This document shows, piece by piece, positions 7,550-16,999 of a stretch of 64,000 bases of DNA. A model generated the notes under the pieces. That model did no database searches. It saw nothing but the letters and a program-made list of their open reading frames with translations, and was not told the origin of the DNA. The translations under genes were made by a program, and so were the position numbers. How positions within the stretch are numbered: position 1 is the stretch's first letter; every line of letters begins with the position of its first letter. The DNA is taken from positions 852,542 to 916,541 of the forward strand of contig NZ_LMDV01000009.1 of the NCBI RefSeq assembly GCF_001425175.1. The letters are read 5' to 3'. Origin of the DNA: Nocardioides sp. Root1257 (GTDB lineage Bacteria > Actinomycetota > Actinomycetes > Propionibacteriales > Nocardioidaceae).

Positions 7550-10500
7550 TCAGAGGTCGAAGAGCGAGCCGGCCTCGTGGATGTCGACGTCGGTCTTCGG
7601 CTGGTGTACGTCGCCGCTGGCGGCCGGCTTCGGCTTCTCCTCGACCTCGGGCTCGGCCTTGTCCTCGGGCTCGGGCTCCGGGTCGGCCTTGTCCTCGGGC
7701 TCGGGCTCGGGCTCGGCCTTGTCCTCCGGCTCTGGCTCCGGCTCGGGCTCCTCGGGGGCTGCCGGTTCGTCGCTGGCGGCGGCCGTGGCGGCGGCGCTGA
7801 GTGCGGCGCCGTCCGGGATCGCCGCGGGAGCCTCGTCGGGCGCTGACTCCGGCTCGGCCTGGGCCTCGGGCTCCGGCTCGGGCTCCGGCTCGGGCTCCGG
7901 CTCCGGCTCCGGCTCCGGCTCGGCTTCGGGCTCCTCGGCCTTCGGCGCAGGGGCCGCTGCCGGCTCGGGGGCGGCGATGTCGAAGAGCGAGCCGCTCTCG
8001 GGGATGGTCGAGGTCGGGGCGGCGGCGGCAGGCGCGGCCTCTGCCTTCGGTTCCTCTGCCTTCGGTTCCTCTGCCTGGGGCTCCTCTGCCTGGGGCTCCT
8101 CTGCCTGGGGCTCCTCTGCCTGGGGCTCCTCTGCCTGGGGCTCCTCGGCCGGGGGCTCCTCGGGCGTCGGCTCGGGCTCCGCCGCCTTCGGCTCGGGAGC
8201 CGCGGCGGGCTCGGGGGCGGCGATGTCGAAGAGCGAGCCGCTCTCGGGGATGGTCGAGGTCGGGGCGGCGGCGGGCGCGGCCTGTGCCTTCGGCTCCTCC
8301 GGCTCCTCGGCCTTCTCCTCGGCTGCGGGCTCCGGTTCGGCCTCTGCCTCCGGTTCGGCCGCGGCGGACGTCTCGGCCTGCGGGGCCGGGGTGGGCTCGT
8401 CGGCGGCGATGTCGAAGAGCGAGCCGCCGGACCCGAGGTCGGCCTGCTTCGCCGCGGGCTTCTCCGGCGCGGGCTCCGCCTCCACCTCCGGCTCGGGGTC
8501 GGACGTGGCCTCCGGCTCCTTCTCGGCGGCCGGCTCGTCGCCGGCCACGTCGAAGAGCGAGCCGCCGGACCCGAGGTCGGCCTGCTTCGCCGCGGGCTTC
8601 TCCGCGGGCTTCTCCGCCTCGGGCGCCGGCTCGGCCTTGGGCTCGGCCGGGGCGTCGTCGCCGCCCAGGTCGAACAGCGAGCCACCACCGGCGGCGGGCT
8701 TCGTGGCCGGCGCCTCCTCGGTGGGCTCCTCGGCAGGGGTGTCGGACTTCGCCTCGGCCGGCTCGTCGAACATCGAGCCCGCGTCGTCGAAGAGCGACGA
8801 GCCGCCGGAGGCCTTGGCGGCCGGTCCCGCGTCCTCGGTCGCGACGACCGTGTCCTCCGTGATGGTCTCGTCACCGGCCTCGGGCTCGGCCTTGGTCTCG
8901 ACCGGCTGCTCGCTCGGCTTCTCTGCCGGCGACTCCTTGGCGGCGGGCGGGGTGGCCGTCGTACCGGCGCCGGGTGCCAGCTTCGTGGCCATCTCGCCCT
9001 TGACTGACGCGAGCAGCATCTGGGCGACGTCGAGGATCTCGACCTCCTCGCGCGCCTCGCCCGCGGCCTGCTGGGCGGTGAGGCCGTCGGAGAGCATCAC
9101 CCGGCAGAAGGGGCAGCCGACCGCGATCTGGTCGGCACCGGTGCCGACGGCCTCCTTGGTGCGGTTGACGTTGATCCGCTCGCCGAGCTTCTCCTCCATC
9201 CACATCCGGGCACCGCCGGCGCCGCAGCAGAAGGACCGCTCGGAGTTGCGCTCCATCTCGACGAACTCGGCGCCGGGCAGGATCTGGAGCAGCTCGCGCG
9301 GCGGCGTGTAGACGCCGTTGTGGCGGCCGATGTAGCAGGGGTCGTGGTAGGTGATCGAGCGCTTGTGGGCGCCGGCGCCGTCCTGGACCGGGGTCAGCTT
9401 GCCGTCGCGCACGAGCCGGTTGAGCAGCTGCGTGTGGTGCACGACCTCGAGCTCGACACCGAACTCCTTGTACTCGTTCTTGAGCGTGTTGAAGCAGTGG
9501 GCACAGGTCGAGACGACCTTCTTGACCTTGTACTCCTTGAAGGTCTCGACGTTCTGCTGCGCCAGGCCCTGGAACACGAACTCGTTGCCCGCGCGCCGCG
9601 CCGGGTCACCGGTGCAGGTCTCACCGTTGCCGAGCACGCCGAACGAGACGCCCGCCATGTCCAGCAGCTCGGCCACCGCGCGGGTGGTCTTCTTCGCCCG
9701 GTCCTCGTAGGCGCCGGCGCAGCCGACCCAGAAGAGCCAGTCGACCTCGTCCAGCGACCCGATCGTCTCGCCGACGACCTTCACCTCGAAGTCGAGGCCC
9801 TTGGCCCAGTCCATGCGGGCCGAGGCCGACATGTTCCACGGGTTGCCCTTGTTCTCGAGGCCCTTGAAGAGGCCGTTGAGCTCGGCGGGGAAGTTCGACT
9901 CCACGAGGACCTGGTAGCGGCGCATGTCGACGATGTGGTCGACGTGCTCGATGTCGACCGGGCACTGCTGCACGCAGGCACCGCACGACGTGCAGGACCA
10001 CAGGACGTCCTCGTCGATCACGAAGTCGCCGCCCGGGGGGTTGTAGAACCAGTCCGTGACGTCGGTGCCCGCGCCGACCTCGGCGTCCTGGTCGGTCTTC
10101 CCGATCAGCGTGCGCTCGAGGGTCTGCGTGTTGCCCTCGGCGTCGTCGGCCGGCGCACCCGCGGTGGCGTACGCCGCCTCGCGCAGCCCCATCACCAGTA
10201 GCTTCGGGGAGAGCGGCTTCTCGGTGTTCCAGGCGGGGCACTGCGACTGGCAGCGACCGCACTCGGTGCAGGTCGTGAAGTCGAGGATGCCCTTCCAGCT
10301 GAAGTCGGAGAGCGACCCGACGCCGAGGACGGAGTCCTCGTCCAGGTCGTCGATGTCGTCGAGCGTGATCGCCTTGCCGTTGGACGTCAGCGGCTTGAGC
10401 GCGCCCAGCGCCGTACGCCCGGACGAGTCGCGCTTGAACCAGATGTTGAACCACGCGGTGAACCGGTGCCACGCGACGCCCATGGTGATGTTGCGGGCGA

Positions 10501-11173
10501 TCACCAGCAGCCAGACCATCGCCAGCACGATCTTGAACATCGCGATGAAGAAGACGATGTTCTCGAGGGTGGCGTGGGTGTCGGGGTAGAGCAGGTCGCC
10601 GACGTACGAGCTGACCGGGAAGTGGAACCGGGTCGCGTCGGGGACGAGCTTCCACTCTGCGCCGCGGATGAAGAGGATCGCGGAGCCCTCCAGCAGCGCC
10701 ATCGCCTCGACGAAGTAGGCCTGCCAGAAGGTCGAGCCGTAGAAGCGGCTCTGCCGGCCGAGCCGGCGCGGGTGGTTGAGCTGGCGGTAGACGATCAGGA
10801 AGACGATGCCGACGGTGCTGAGGACGCCGAGGGCCTCGATGACCCACTCGTAGAGGAAGAAGTGGCCGATGATCGGCAGCGCGAACTCGGGGTCGAAGAG
10901 CTGGAAGTACGCCGTGAACACGGACGCGCTGAGCACGATGAACCCGAGGTAGACGAACCAGTGCATGATCCCGACCCAGTGCCACTGCAGCATCCGGGTG
11001 TGGAGGAACGTCTCCTTCAGCATCGTCACGGTGCGCTTGCCCGGGCGGTCGGTGCGGCCGAGGGCCGGCTGGCCCTGGCGCAGCACGGCCAGCATCTGGC
11101 GCACCGCACGGGTCAGGAAGACGACGGCGACCGCGGTGATGGCGAGCGAGACGACGATGGCGAAGATCTGCAT
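7550..11173 (-). CDS. Membrane (Fe-S)-binding heterodisulfide reductase-like protein with a long repetitive tail
   Basis: The 1207-residue protein resembles mycobacterial Rv0338c. Residues 1 to about 260 form a multi-helix membrane domain like the NarI/HdrE cytochrome b fold. Then come two 4Fe-4S ferredoxin motifs (CTECGRCQSQCP near 296 and CTSCGACVQQCP near 387). Two CCG-type cysteine-rich domains of the HdrD/GlpC kind follow, including CAHCF and FCCGAGGARMW. It is probably a membrane electron-transfer protein linking a quinone pool to an unknown acceptor. From about residue 727 the protein is low-complexity Ala/Pro/Glu for 480 residues, punctuated by eight copies of a (G/S)S(L/M)FD motif, one forming the C-terminus. 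Rv0338c, as I recall it, is about 880 residues, so the tail here is unusually long. The catalytic part is certain in class; the partner is unknown. Confidence 0.93.
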   Translation of the reverse strand: MQIFAIVVSLAITAVAVVFLTRAVRQMLAVLRQGQPALGRTDRPGKRTVTMLKETFLHTRMLQWHWVGIMHWFVYLGFIVLSASVFTAYFQLFDPEFALPIIGHFFLYEWVIEALGVLSTVGIVFLIVYRQLNHPRRLGRQSRFYGSTFWQAYFVEAMALLEGSAILFIRGAEWKLVPDATRFHFPVSSYVGDLLYPDTHATLENIVFFIAMFKIVLAMVWLLVIARNITMGVAWHRFTAWFNIWFKRDSSGRTALGALKPLTSNGKAITLDDIDDLDEDSVLGVGSLSDFSWKGILDFTTCTECGRCQSQCPAWNTEKPLSPKLLVMGLREAAYATAGAPADDAEGNTQTLERTLIGKTDQDAEVGAGTDVTDWFYNPPGGDFVIDEDVLWSCTSCGACVQQCPVDIEHVDHIVDMRRYQVLVESNFPAELNGLFKGLENKGNPWNMSASARMDWAKGLDFEVKVVGETIGSLDEVDWLFWVGCAGAYEDRAKKTTRAVAELLDMAGVSFGVLGNGETCTGDPARRAGNEFVFQGLAQQNVETFKEYKVKKVVSTCAHCFNTLKNEYKEFGVELEVVHHTQLLNRLVRDGKLTPVQDGAGAHKRSITYHDPCYIGRHNGVYTPPRELLQILPGAEFVEMERNSERSFCCGAGGARMWMEEKLGERINVNRTKEAVGTGADQIAVGCPFCRVMLSDGLTAQQAAGEAREEVEILDVAQMLLASVKGEMATKLAPGAGTTATPPAAKESPAEKPSEQPVETKAEPEAGDETITEDTVVATEDAGPAAKASGGSSLFDDAGSMFDEPAEAKSDTPAEEPTEEAPATKPAAGGGSLFDLGGDDAPAEPKAEPAPEAEKPAEKPAAKQADLGSGGSLFDVAGDEPAAEKEPEATSDPEPEVEAEPAPEKPAAKQADLGSGGSLFDIAADEPTPAPQAETSAAAEPEAEAEPEPAAEEKAEEPEEPKAQAAPAAAPTSTIPESGSLFDIAAPEPAAAPEPKAAEPEPTPEEPPAEEPQAEEPQAEEPQAEEPQAEEPQAEEPKAEEPKAEAAPAAAAPTSTIPESGSLFDIAAPEPAAAPAPKAEEPEAEPEPEPEPEPEPEPEPEPEAQAEPESAPDEAPAAIPDGAALSAAATAAASDEPAAPEEPEPEPEPEDKAEPEPEPEDKADPEPEPEDKAEPEVEEKPKPAASGDVHQPKTDVDIHEAGSLFDL
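8038..8157 (-). repeat. 15-bp tandem repeat within the Fe-S reductase tail
   Basis: Eight consecutive 15-base units encode EEPQA/EEPKA pentapeptides. Five are identical (CCTCTGCCTGGGGCT on the plus strand); the other three differ by a few bases. The array is in frame, so unit number can change by slippage without breaking the gene. Neighbouring Glu-Pro dipeptide runs at 7860-7930 are similar six-base repeats. Confidence 0.9.
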
Positions 11174-11350
11174 GGAGCGGGACTCCCTCGAGCGGCGGCA
11201 GTCGGGCGGATGACCACGCCGTACGGCGCGCCCGGTGAGCCTATTCCCAGCGACCGGTCGCGTCAGTCCCGTACCAGCGTGAGAAGGATCCTACCCGCAG
11301 GTAACTTGGGCTCGGGGTTCCGGGTCGACCCGGCGGGGTAGGACGCCGGC

Positions 11351-12394
11351 ATGAGCGAGGACCCGCCCCCGGCGCAGATCCCTCCCGAGGGCGAGTGGGT
11401 GTTCGTGCGGCAGGACGACCGCTTCCTCGTCGGCGCCTTCGGCCGCGGGAAGTTCCGCACCTACGAGGTCGTCGGCAGCAGCGAGGCGGCGGTCGCCATC
11501 GTCGATCGACTCAAGTCCACGCCCCTGCACCGCGTCGCGGCGAGGATCGACCCCGACGACCAGGCCCGCGGGGTGCGGACGGCGGCCACCATTCTCGACC
11601 GCTGCCGGGCCCGCGGCGACCGGCCCGCTCCCGCCGACCTGCGGCCGGGCGACCTCCTCGACTGCCTCGGCCCCGAGACCGGACACCACCTCTACGCGCT
11701 CGGCACCCCGTTCTCCCGGCGCTCCCAGCCACCCAGCGACGTCGGCGCCCCCCGATTCGCCTTCCAGCTCGCGCGGCCGTTCCCGCCCGAGGTGCAGGAG
11801 GGGGTCACGGCGCCCTGGTTCGGGCAGCCCGGCGGCGGCGCGATGGTCGTCCTCGACCGGCCGATCCGGTGGTACGTCGACCAGGGCTTCCTCGACCCGG
11901 TCGGCGAGCCGATGCCACAGCGCTTCGTCGACTTCCTCAACGGGCTCGACAAGCTGCCCCCGTGGACCGGCCTCAGCTTCCGCGGCCTGCCGCCCGGCCC
12001 GTTCCCCGAGGAGGGCGCCACCATCCTTGCGGAGGGGGTGACGGCCACGTCGCGTGATCCGCGGGTCGCCACCGAGAACTTCGCCGTGCGCGGCCTGTGG
12101 GCGATCAGCGGCCGCAGCGGACGCGCGATCGAGCAGCTCTCGGCCGCGCCCGACGAGCGGGAGGTCGTCTTCCGGCCCGGCTCCCTCTTCACGGTCCTCA
12201 AGGTGGCCCGGCTCGGCGACCTCGCCGTCGTCCTGCTCGACGACGTGGCGTTCTGGGCCACCGGCGACCAGCCGGTCTCGGCCACGCCGCTCGCGGACTT
12301 CGCGAGGCTGGCGAAGGCTCGCATCGATGACGCCCTCGAAGGGCCTCAGGTCCAGGTGGCCGCCCCCGGGAAGTTCGTCGGCCCGATCTACTGA
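11351..12394 (+). CDS. TNT-like domain fused to an ADP-ribosyltransferase-like domain
   Basis: The 347-residue protein has three parts. Residues 14-60 are a small N-terminal module. Residues about 96-186 match the tuberculosis necrotizing toxin (TNT, an NAD+ glycohydrolase) in layout: LLDCLGPETGHHLYALGTPF, then APWFGQPGGGAMVVL with the conserved Gln at 159, then a closing YVDQGFLDPV helix. The usual Asp-Arg-Phe-Gly is Asp-Cys-Leu-Gly (Cys105), which may matter for activity. Residues about 200-300 resemble an R-S-E ADP-ribosyltransferase: FRG at 210-212, an STS-like TATS at 231-234, and ExE at 269-271 in ERE followed by VVFRPGSLF. No signal peptide or immunity gene is visible. The TNT match is strong; the ART match is motif-level. 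Confidence 0.75.
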   Translation: MSEDPPPAQIPPEGEWVFVRQDDRFLVGAFGRGKFRTYEVVGSSEAAVAIVDRLKSTPLHRVAARIDPDDQARGVRTAATILDRCRARGDRPAPADLRPGDLLDCLGPETGHHLYALGTPFSRRSQPPSDVGAPRFAFQLARPFPPEVQEGVTAPWFGQPGGGAMVVLDRPIRWYVDQGFLDPVGEPMPQRFVDFLNGLDKLPPWTGLSFRGLPPGPFPEEGATILAEGVTATSRDPRVATENFAVRGLWAISGRSGRAIEQLSAAPDEREVVFRPGSLFTVLKVARLGDLAVVLLDDVAFWATGDQPVSATPLADFARLAKARIDDALEGPQVQVAAPGKFVGPIY

Positions 12395-12398
12395 CCGA

Positions 12399-14817
12399 TC
12401 AGGTCCGCTTGATCCCGGTGACCTTGCCGGCCTTCGAGAAGGTCACGCGGACGACGACCCGCGGGTCCGAGTCGGACTTCGCGCAGAAGCGGTACGTCGC
12501 GCCGAGCCGCTGGAAGGGCTGGCCGACGGCCTTCATCACGGCGGTCGTGGTCATCCCGCGGTGCAGCAGCGAGCCGACGCGGGCGACGCTCTTGCGCAGA
12601 CCCGGGTTGCGGCAGGAGTCGGGCTTGACGCCGTCGGCCCGCTCCCACATCTGCAGGTAGGCCTCGGCGCCGCGCGCCATGTCGTCCTCGATCTTCGCGC
12701 CGTCGCCGCGCTTCTGCTTGTCGGCGACCTTGGTCAGGTCCTGGATCCAGTCGGGGTAGAGGCCGTACTGCGCGACGCCGTCGGCGTTGATGTCGTAGAC
12801 CCGCTCGCCGGCTTGCTGCTTGTCGATCGTCACGCCGCCGAGGCCCTTGAACGGGTAGGTGACCGGGTTGGACACGTCGGTGCCGCGCGGGTCGCCCTGG
12901 GCGCCGAGGCCGTTCATGTCGGCGCCGTAGCCGATCCCCCAGTAGTAGCGGGGATCCGCCCACCCGACGTGGGCGCGCCACTTCTCGACGAAGCCCGTCG
13001 AGTCGCCGGCGTACGGCGTGATGAAGCCGCCCTCCTGGTAGATCCGCGGGTAGGAGTCGGGGGTCGCCCAGGAGTGGCTGGAGATCACGCCGTGGTAGCC
13101 GAGATCGTCGATCTGGTCGAGCGCGGAGGCCCGCGCCTTCACGCTCATGTGGTCGGGGTCGAAGATCATGTGCCGCTTGGCCAGCCCCGGCGATCGTGTG
13201 CTCGCCCAGCGTCGTGAGGCCGCGGGAGTTGCAGTGGTGCGCGGGACCGTAGACCGGCAGCGCCGTGTGCAGCGTCGAGAAGAGCTCTCCGACGGCGCCG
13301 AAGAGCGCGTCCTGCTGCTCCGCCGAGATCTCGGGCCCCGCGAGCTGGTCGCGGTCGTGGGACTCGCCGTCGGCGGGCTCGCAGTGCCGCATGTCCCAGA
13401 ACGAACCGGTCTCGAGGAAGTTCGCGGCGTTGACCGCGACGCCGACGGCTCCGTTGTCGCCGGCGACGCCCGCGAGGGCGTTGTCGAACTTGTTGACGAG
13501 CTCGACCTGCCGCAGGCCCATCCGCTGGAGGCTGTCGAGCTGCTCGTCGATGTCACCGATGTCGCACTGCGGGACGTCGAGCTTCATCGTGCAGCCGAAC
13601 GGGACGCTGGTCTCCATGCCCATGACCACCGCCATCTTCCCGGCGTTGATGACCTTGCGGGCCTGGAAGGGGTTGGTGACGATCCGGTAGAAGCCCTTGC
13701 CGGGGCCGCCGAACTGCGCGTCGATGTAGTCCTGCATCTCGCGCATGTCCTTGGCCTGCCGGCGCACCGACTCCATGTCGTCGCACTTCGCGTACTCGGC
13801 GCTCTTCTTGAGCGGGTAGATCTTGCACAGCTGGTCGTTCTCGACGAGCAGGTTGACGAAGATCCGCTGGCCGCCGCGCCAGGACCGCTCGAGCCAGCGG
13901 TAGTAGGTGCCCTCGTGGGTCAGCGACTCCGGGGCCGGCCAGTCCTTGAAGGTCGGCCAGCCGATCGGGTCGTGGTGCGGCTCGCCGGACAGCACGGACT
14001 CGAGCACGCCGCCGTACCCGCCCGTCGCGGTGTGGTCCGGGCAGTCGACCAGCGCGTACGGCGCGCCGTACTGGTCCCAGGGCTTGCCGCAGTGGGCGGC
14101 TCCACCGAGGAACTCGAACGCCATGCCGTGAGTGTGCGCGTCGACGTACCCGCGCACCTCCTGGTACGGCGTCACGCCGGCGTGCGGGCGCCCGGAGATG
14201 TCGATCTGCGACTCGGGGTAGGCGGCGCAGCCGCTGCCGCGGGTGAGGCGGAAGGCGCTGGCGCCGCCGATCGTCAACGGCGAGCCGTTGTTGGTGAAGG
14301 TCATCGCGGCGCCGGAGCGCCGAGCTGTCCAGACGGTCGCGGGACCGGGCGCGGCGGCGGTCTTGCCGCCCGCGGTCAGGAACCTGCGGTCGGCGGTGTA
14401 GAGCAGGTAGTCGCCGAGGTCCGTCGGCTTGAAGAAGATCGGGGCGCCCGCGAGCGAGTAGCAGCCGTTGGCCATCGCGTAGCGGTCAGCGGGGTGCAGG
14501 GTGCGCGGCTGGGTCACCGCGGCGCTGGTCAGCTGCGGGTCCGGCATCCGGCGCTCGCGCTCGACGTACGACGCGCTCGCGGTCCGCTGGGCCGCGGTGG
14601 TCGGGTCCTTGGTGGACGCGCCGAGGTCGCCGGCGCGACTCAGGGCGTTCTTGTCGGCCTTCATCGTGGCCAGCGCGTTCTGGGCGTAGGCGTAGCGGGC
14701 CTGGAGGCCCCCGGAGCGGACGCCGGCCGCGCCCCCCAGGGCGACGGCAGCGACGACGAGCGCCGTGGCGGCGGAGAGGGCGATCACCAGGCGGCGGTGG
14801 CGGCGCGCGTCGTTCAC
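12399..14817 (-). pseudogene. Secreted metal-dependent hydrolase (peptidase M19/amidohydrolase-like), frameshifted
   Basis: The N-terminal frame starts at a GTG with AAGGAG upstream and encodes a signal-anchor (LVIALSAATALVVAAVALGG). A long secreted region follows, with the amidohydrolase-type motif VDAHTHGM near residue 225 and a TIM-barrel-like sequence. Coding then jumps frame near 13185-13188: the N-terminal frame is sensible up to GEHTIAG, and LAKRHMIFDPDHMS continues in the -1 frame to the stop at 12399. Removing one base from the four-C run restores a continuous protein of about 805 residues. The original frame stays open to 12388, so the actual product would carry an arginine-rich nonsense C-terminus. 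This could be a true mutation or a sequencing error. Metal-binding His/Asp motifs lie on both sides of the break. Confidence 0.8.
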
Positions 14818-14858
14818 GGGTGCTCCTTCGTGGTTGCTCGAAGCAACCAACGAGTGGA

Positions 14859-15794
14859 CTACCCCGGGGGTACGGAGGTCGAAACCATCTCGGCCTCGCG
14901 GCGCCCGAGGCCCGCGACCGCCAGCAGGATCAGCGCGGTCCCCACGATCCCGGCCATACCGAGGCGCTCGTCGAGCCACAGCGCGGCGACGAGGGCCGCC
15001 GTGACCGGCTCCAGCAGGGTCGCGATGACCGCGGCGCTGCCCGGCACGGAACGCAGCCCGGCGTAGAAGAGGCCGTAGGCGAGCGCCATCGTGAAGACGC
15101 CCAGGTAGACCAGCGTCAGGCTGACGGTGGGGTGGTCGAGGTCCGCGGTCAGCGGGCCGCCGAACGCGGCGCAGGTCATCAGCGCGACGGCCCCGACGGT
15201 GGTCGTGGCCGTGGTGAGCGTCAGGGGGCTGGTGACGAGGGTGAGGGAGCGACCGACGGCCGTCGTGGTCGCGTACGTCGCCCCGGAGCCGGCCGCGAGC
15301 AGCACGCCCAGGGTCGGGTGCGGACCCGGGTCGTGGGCGCCGGCCGCCAGGCTGACCAGCACGAGCCCGGTGAGCGCCAGCACCAGCACGCCGATCTGCC
15401 CGACCGCCGGCACCGAGCGGCGGCGTACCGACTCCGCGATCGTCAGCAGCACCGGTGCGAGGCCGAGGCTGACCACCGTCGAGACGGAGACGCCCACGGC
15501 GACGACCGAGCCGAAGTAGAGGGCCTGGTAGGCCGCGGTCCCGCAGCCCACGAGCACCACCCGCCGGGGGTGCGCGCGGGCGAGTGCCAGCAGCGTCGGC
15601 AGCTGGCGCAGGGCGACGAGCACGACCAGCAGCACCACCGCGGCGATCGCCATCCGCCAGGCGCTGATGGTCAGCACCGGCATCGGGACGTCGTCGCGGA
15701 TCACCTGGACGCCGAGCCCGCCGGTGCCCCACAGCACGCCGGCCAGGCAGATCTGGAGGAGGCCGAGGCCGGCACGCGGGGTCGGCGTCGTCAC
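14859..15794 (-). CDS. EamA/DMT-superfamily transporter
   Basis: This roughly 311-residue protein has ten hydrophobic segments arranged as two EamA repeats, typical of RhaT/YdcZ-type drug/metabolite transporters that move metabolites or amino acids across the membrane. The first repeat starts LGLLQICLAGVLWGTGGLG and the second near ATYATTTAVGRSL. I chose the GTG 23 bases after the IclR stop codon; an upstream ATG at 15830 would add 12 residues and overlap that gene. Proximity to the IclR gene on the same strand suggests co-transcription and shared regulation. The substrate is unknown. Confidence 0.9.
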   Translation of the reverse strand: MTTPTPRAGLGLLQICLAGVLWGTGGLGVQVIRDDVPMPVLTISAWRMAIAAVVLLVVLVALRQLPTLLALARAHPRRVVLVGCGTAAYQALYFGSVVAVGVSVSTVVSLGLAPVLLTIAESVRRRSVPAVGQIGVLVLALTGLVLVSLAAGAHDPGPHPTLGVLLAAGSGATYATTTAVGRSLTLVTSPLTLTTATTTVGAVALMTCAAFGGPLTADLDHPTVSLTLVYLGVFTMALAYGLFYAGLRSVPGSAAVIATLLEPVTAALVAALWLDERLGMAGIVGTALILLAVAGLGRREAEMVSTSVPPG

Positions 15795-15817
15795 CGCACC
15801 ATCCAACCGGGTGCCGC

Positions 15818-16582
15818 TCAGCCGGTCCAACCGCTTATCCGCCGGGTCAGACCGGCCGCAGTCGCGCCCACCTCGGCGGCCAGGGCGACCGCGTCGGTCG
15901 AGCCGCTGGGCTGGTCGGGGTAGGTGACGGCGACGGCCGCGACGGGGTGCTGGTTGTGGTCGGACACCGCCACGGCCACGCTCGCGAGCCCGGGAGTCAC
16001 CTCGCCGTCCTCGACGGCGTACCCGCGTTGGCGAGTGTCGGTCAGCACCCGGCGCAGCGCGCTCAGGGTGCGCGGCCCGTGGCCGTGCCGGTCGACGAAG
16101 TCGGACGGCTGGGAGTAGAGCGCACGCACCTGCGGCGCCGGCAGCTGCGCGAGGATCGCGCGGCCGCTGGCGGTCAGCTGCGCCGGCAGCCGGACCCCGA
16201 CGTCGGTGACCAGCGGCGGGCGGCCGGGCGCCCGCTCCTCCACGACGTACAGCACCTCACGTCCGTGCAGCACGGCCAGGTGGGCCGAGTGACCGACCCG
16301 GTCCACCAGGGTCGCGAGGGCCCGGCGGGCCAGGCGCTGCAAGGGCTCCTGGCGTGCGTAGCCGCTGCCGAGCTCGAACGCCGCGAGGCCGAGGCCGTAG
16401 CGGTGCTCCTCGGCGAGGTGGACGACGAAGCCCTCCTCGATCATGGCGTTGAGCAGGTGGTACGTCGTGCTTCGCGGCAGGTCGCAGGCGCGCATGATCC
16501 GGTCGAGCGGGACCGGGTCGGGCTGGCCGGCCAGGAACCGCAGCACCCGCATCGTGCGGGTCGCCGCGGGCACCTGGCTCAT
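15818..16582 (-). CDS. IclR-family transcriptional regulator
   Basis: The 254-residue protein has an N-terminal winged helix-turn-helix (PVPLDRIMRACDLPRSTTYH, about 19-38) and a C-terminal IclR effector-binding domain containing RLPAQLTASGRAILAQL near 127 and GEVTPGLASVAVAVSDHN near 198. IclR proteins bind small aromatic or organic-acid effectors and act as dimers, usually on adjacent catabolic or transport genes. The gene just downstream encodes a DMT transporter, a likely target. The nine-base gap from the preceding membrane-protein gene on its other side is too short for a separate promoter of that gene. Confidence 0.94.
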   Translation of the reverse strand: MSQVPAATRTMRVLRFLAGQPDPVPLDRIMRACDLPRSTTYHLLNAMIEEGFVVHLAEEHRYGLGLAAFELGSGYARQEPLQRLARRALATLVDRVGHSAHLAVLHGREVLYVVEERAPGRPPLVTDVGVRLPAQLTASGRAILAQLPAPQVRALYSQPSDFVDRHGHGPRTLSALRRVLTDTRQRGYAVEDGEVTPGLASVAVAVSDHNQHPVAAVAVTYPDQPSGSTDAVALAAEVGATAAGLTRRISGWTG

Positions 16583-16591
16583 GCCCGAAGG

Positions 16592-16963
16592 CTACGGCTC
16601 CCGGCTACCCGGAGCGCCAGGACGGTAGTCGTCGGCCCGGTGGTCGACGTCCGGGTCGATCGCGTCGGCGGTCCGCAGGGAGTCCTCCTGGCGAGCCTCC
16701 TCGACGTGCAGCCCCTGCCGGGCCTCGGCGGCCTCCTGCTCGGCGCGCTCGGCCTCCGCGCGGGCGACCTCGGCCTTCGCCTCGGCCGCGGCGGCGTCGC
16801 GCTGCGAGGAGTCGATCGCCCCGGACTGGGCGACGGCCTCGGTGCGCAGGTGCTCGGCGTGCTCGCGTCGCTTGGCGTTGCGCCGCGCGGTGAGCGCGAC
16901 GGCCAGCCCGACGATGACGAGCACGACGACCACGATGACGATGATCGTGACGGTGGTGGACAT
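16592..16963 (-). CDS. Small membrane-anchored coiled-coil protein
   Basis: The 123-residue protein has one N-terminal transmembrane helix (VTIIVIVVVVLVIVGLAVAL, about 5-24), a basic stretch, then an Ala/Glu/Arg-rich segment of about 50 residues with heptad character (AEVARAEAERAEQEAAEA), and an acidic proline-rich end. This fits a membrane-tethered coiled coil with its bulk in the cytoplasm. I recognise no family. It lies between the MFS gene and the IclR gene on the same strand, 36 bases and 9 bases away respectively, so it may be transcribed with either. Confidence 0.75.
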   Translation of the reverse strand: MSTTVTIIVIVVVVLVIVGLAVALTARRNAKRREHAEHLRTEAVAQSGAIDSSQRDAAAAEAKAEVARAEAERAEQEAAEARQGLHVEEARQEDSLRTADAIDPDVDHRADDYRPGAPGSREP

Positions 16964-16999
16964 GGGTTCCTCCCTCTCTCCCGGAGGCCCGTACCCAGT

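Noticed and set aside
7860..8160. Possible CRISPR array in the dense short repeats
   Set aside because: Repeats are 6 or 15 bases, in coding frame, and lack unique spacers.
10289..10303. Third copy of the tRNA-flanking sequence CCTTCCAGCTGAAGT
   Set aside because: It lies in coding sequence of the Fe-S reductase and matches for only 15 bases, so it is chance.
14818..15732. N-terminal 300-codon extension of the frameshifted hydrolase frame
   Set aside because: The upstream part overlaps the DMT transporter gene in another frame and has no signal peptide or ribosome site, whereas the GTG at 14817 has both.
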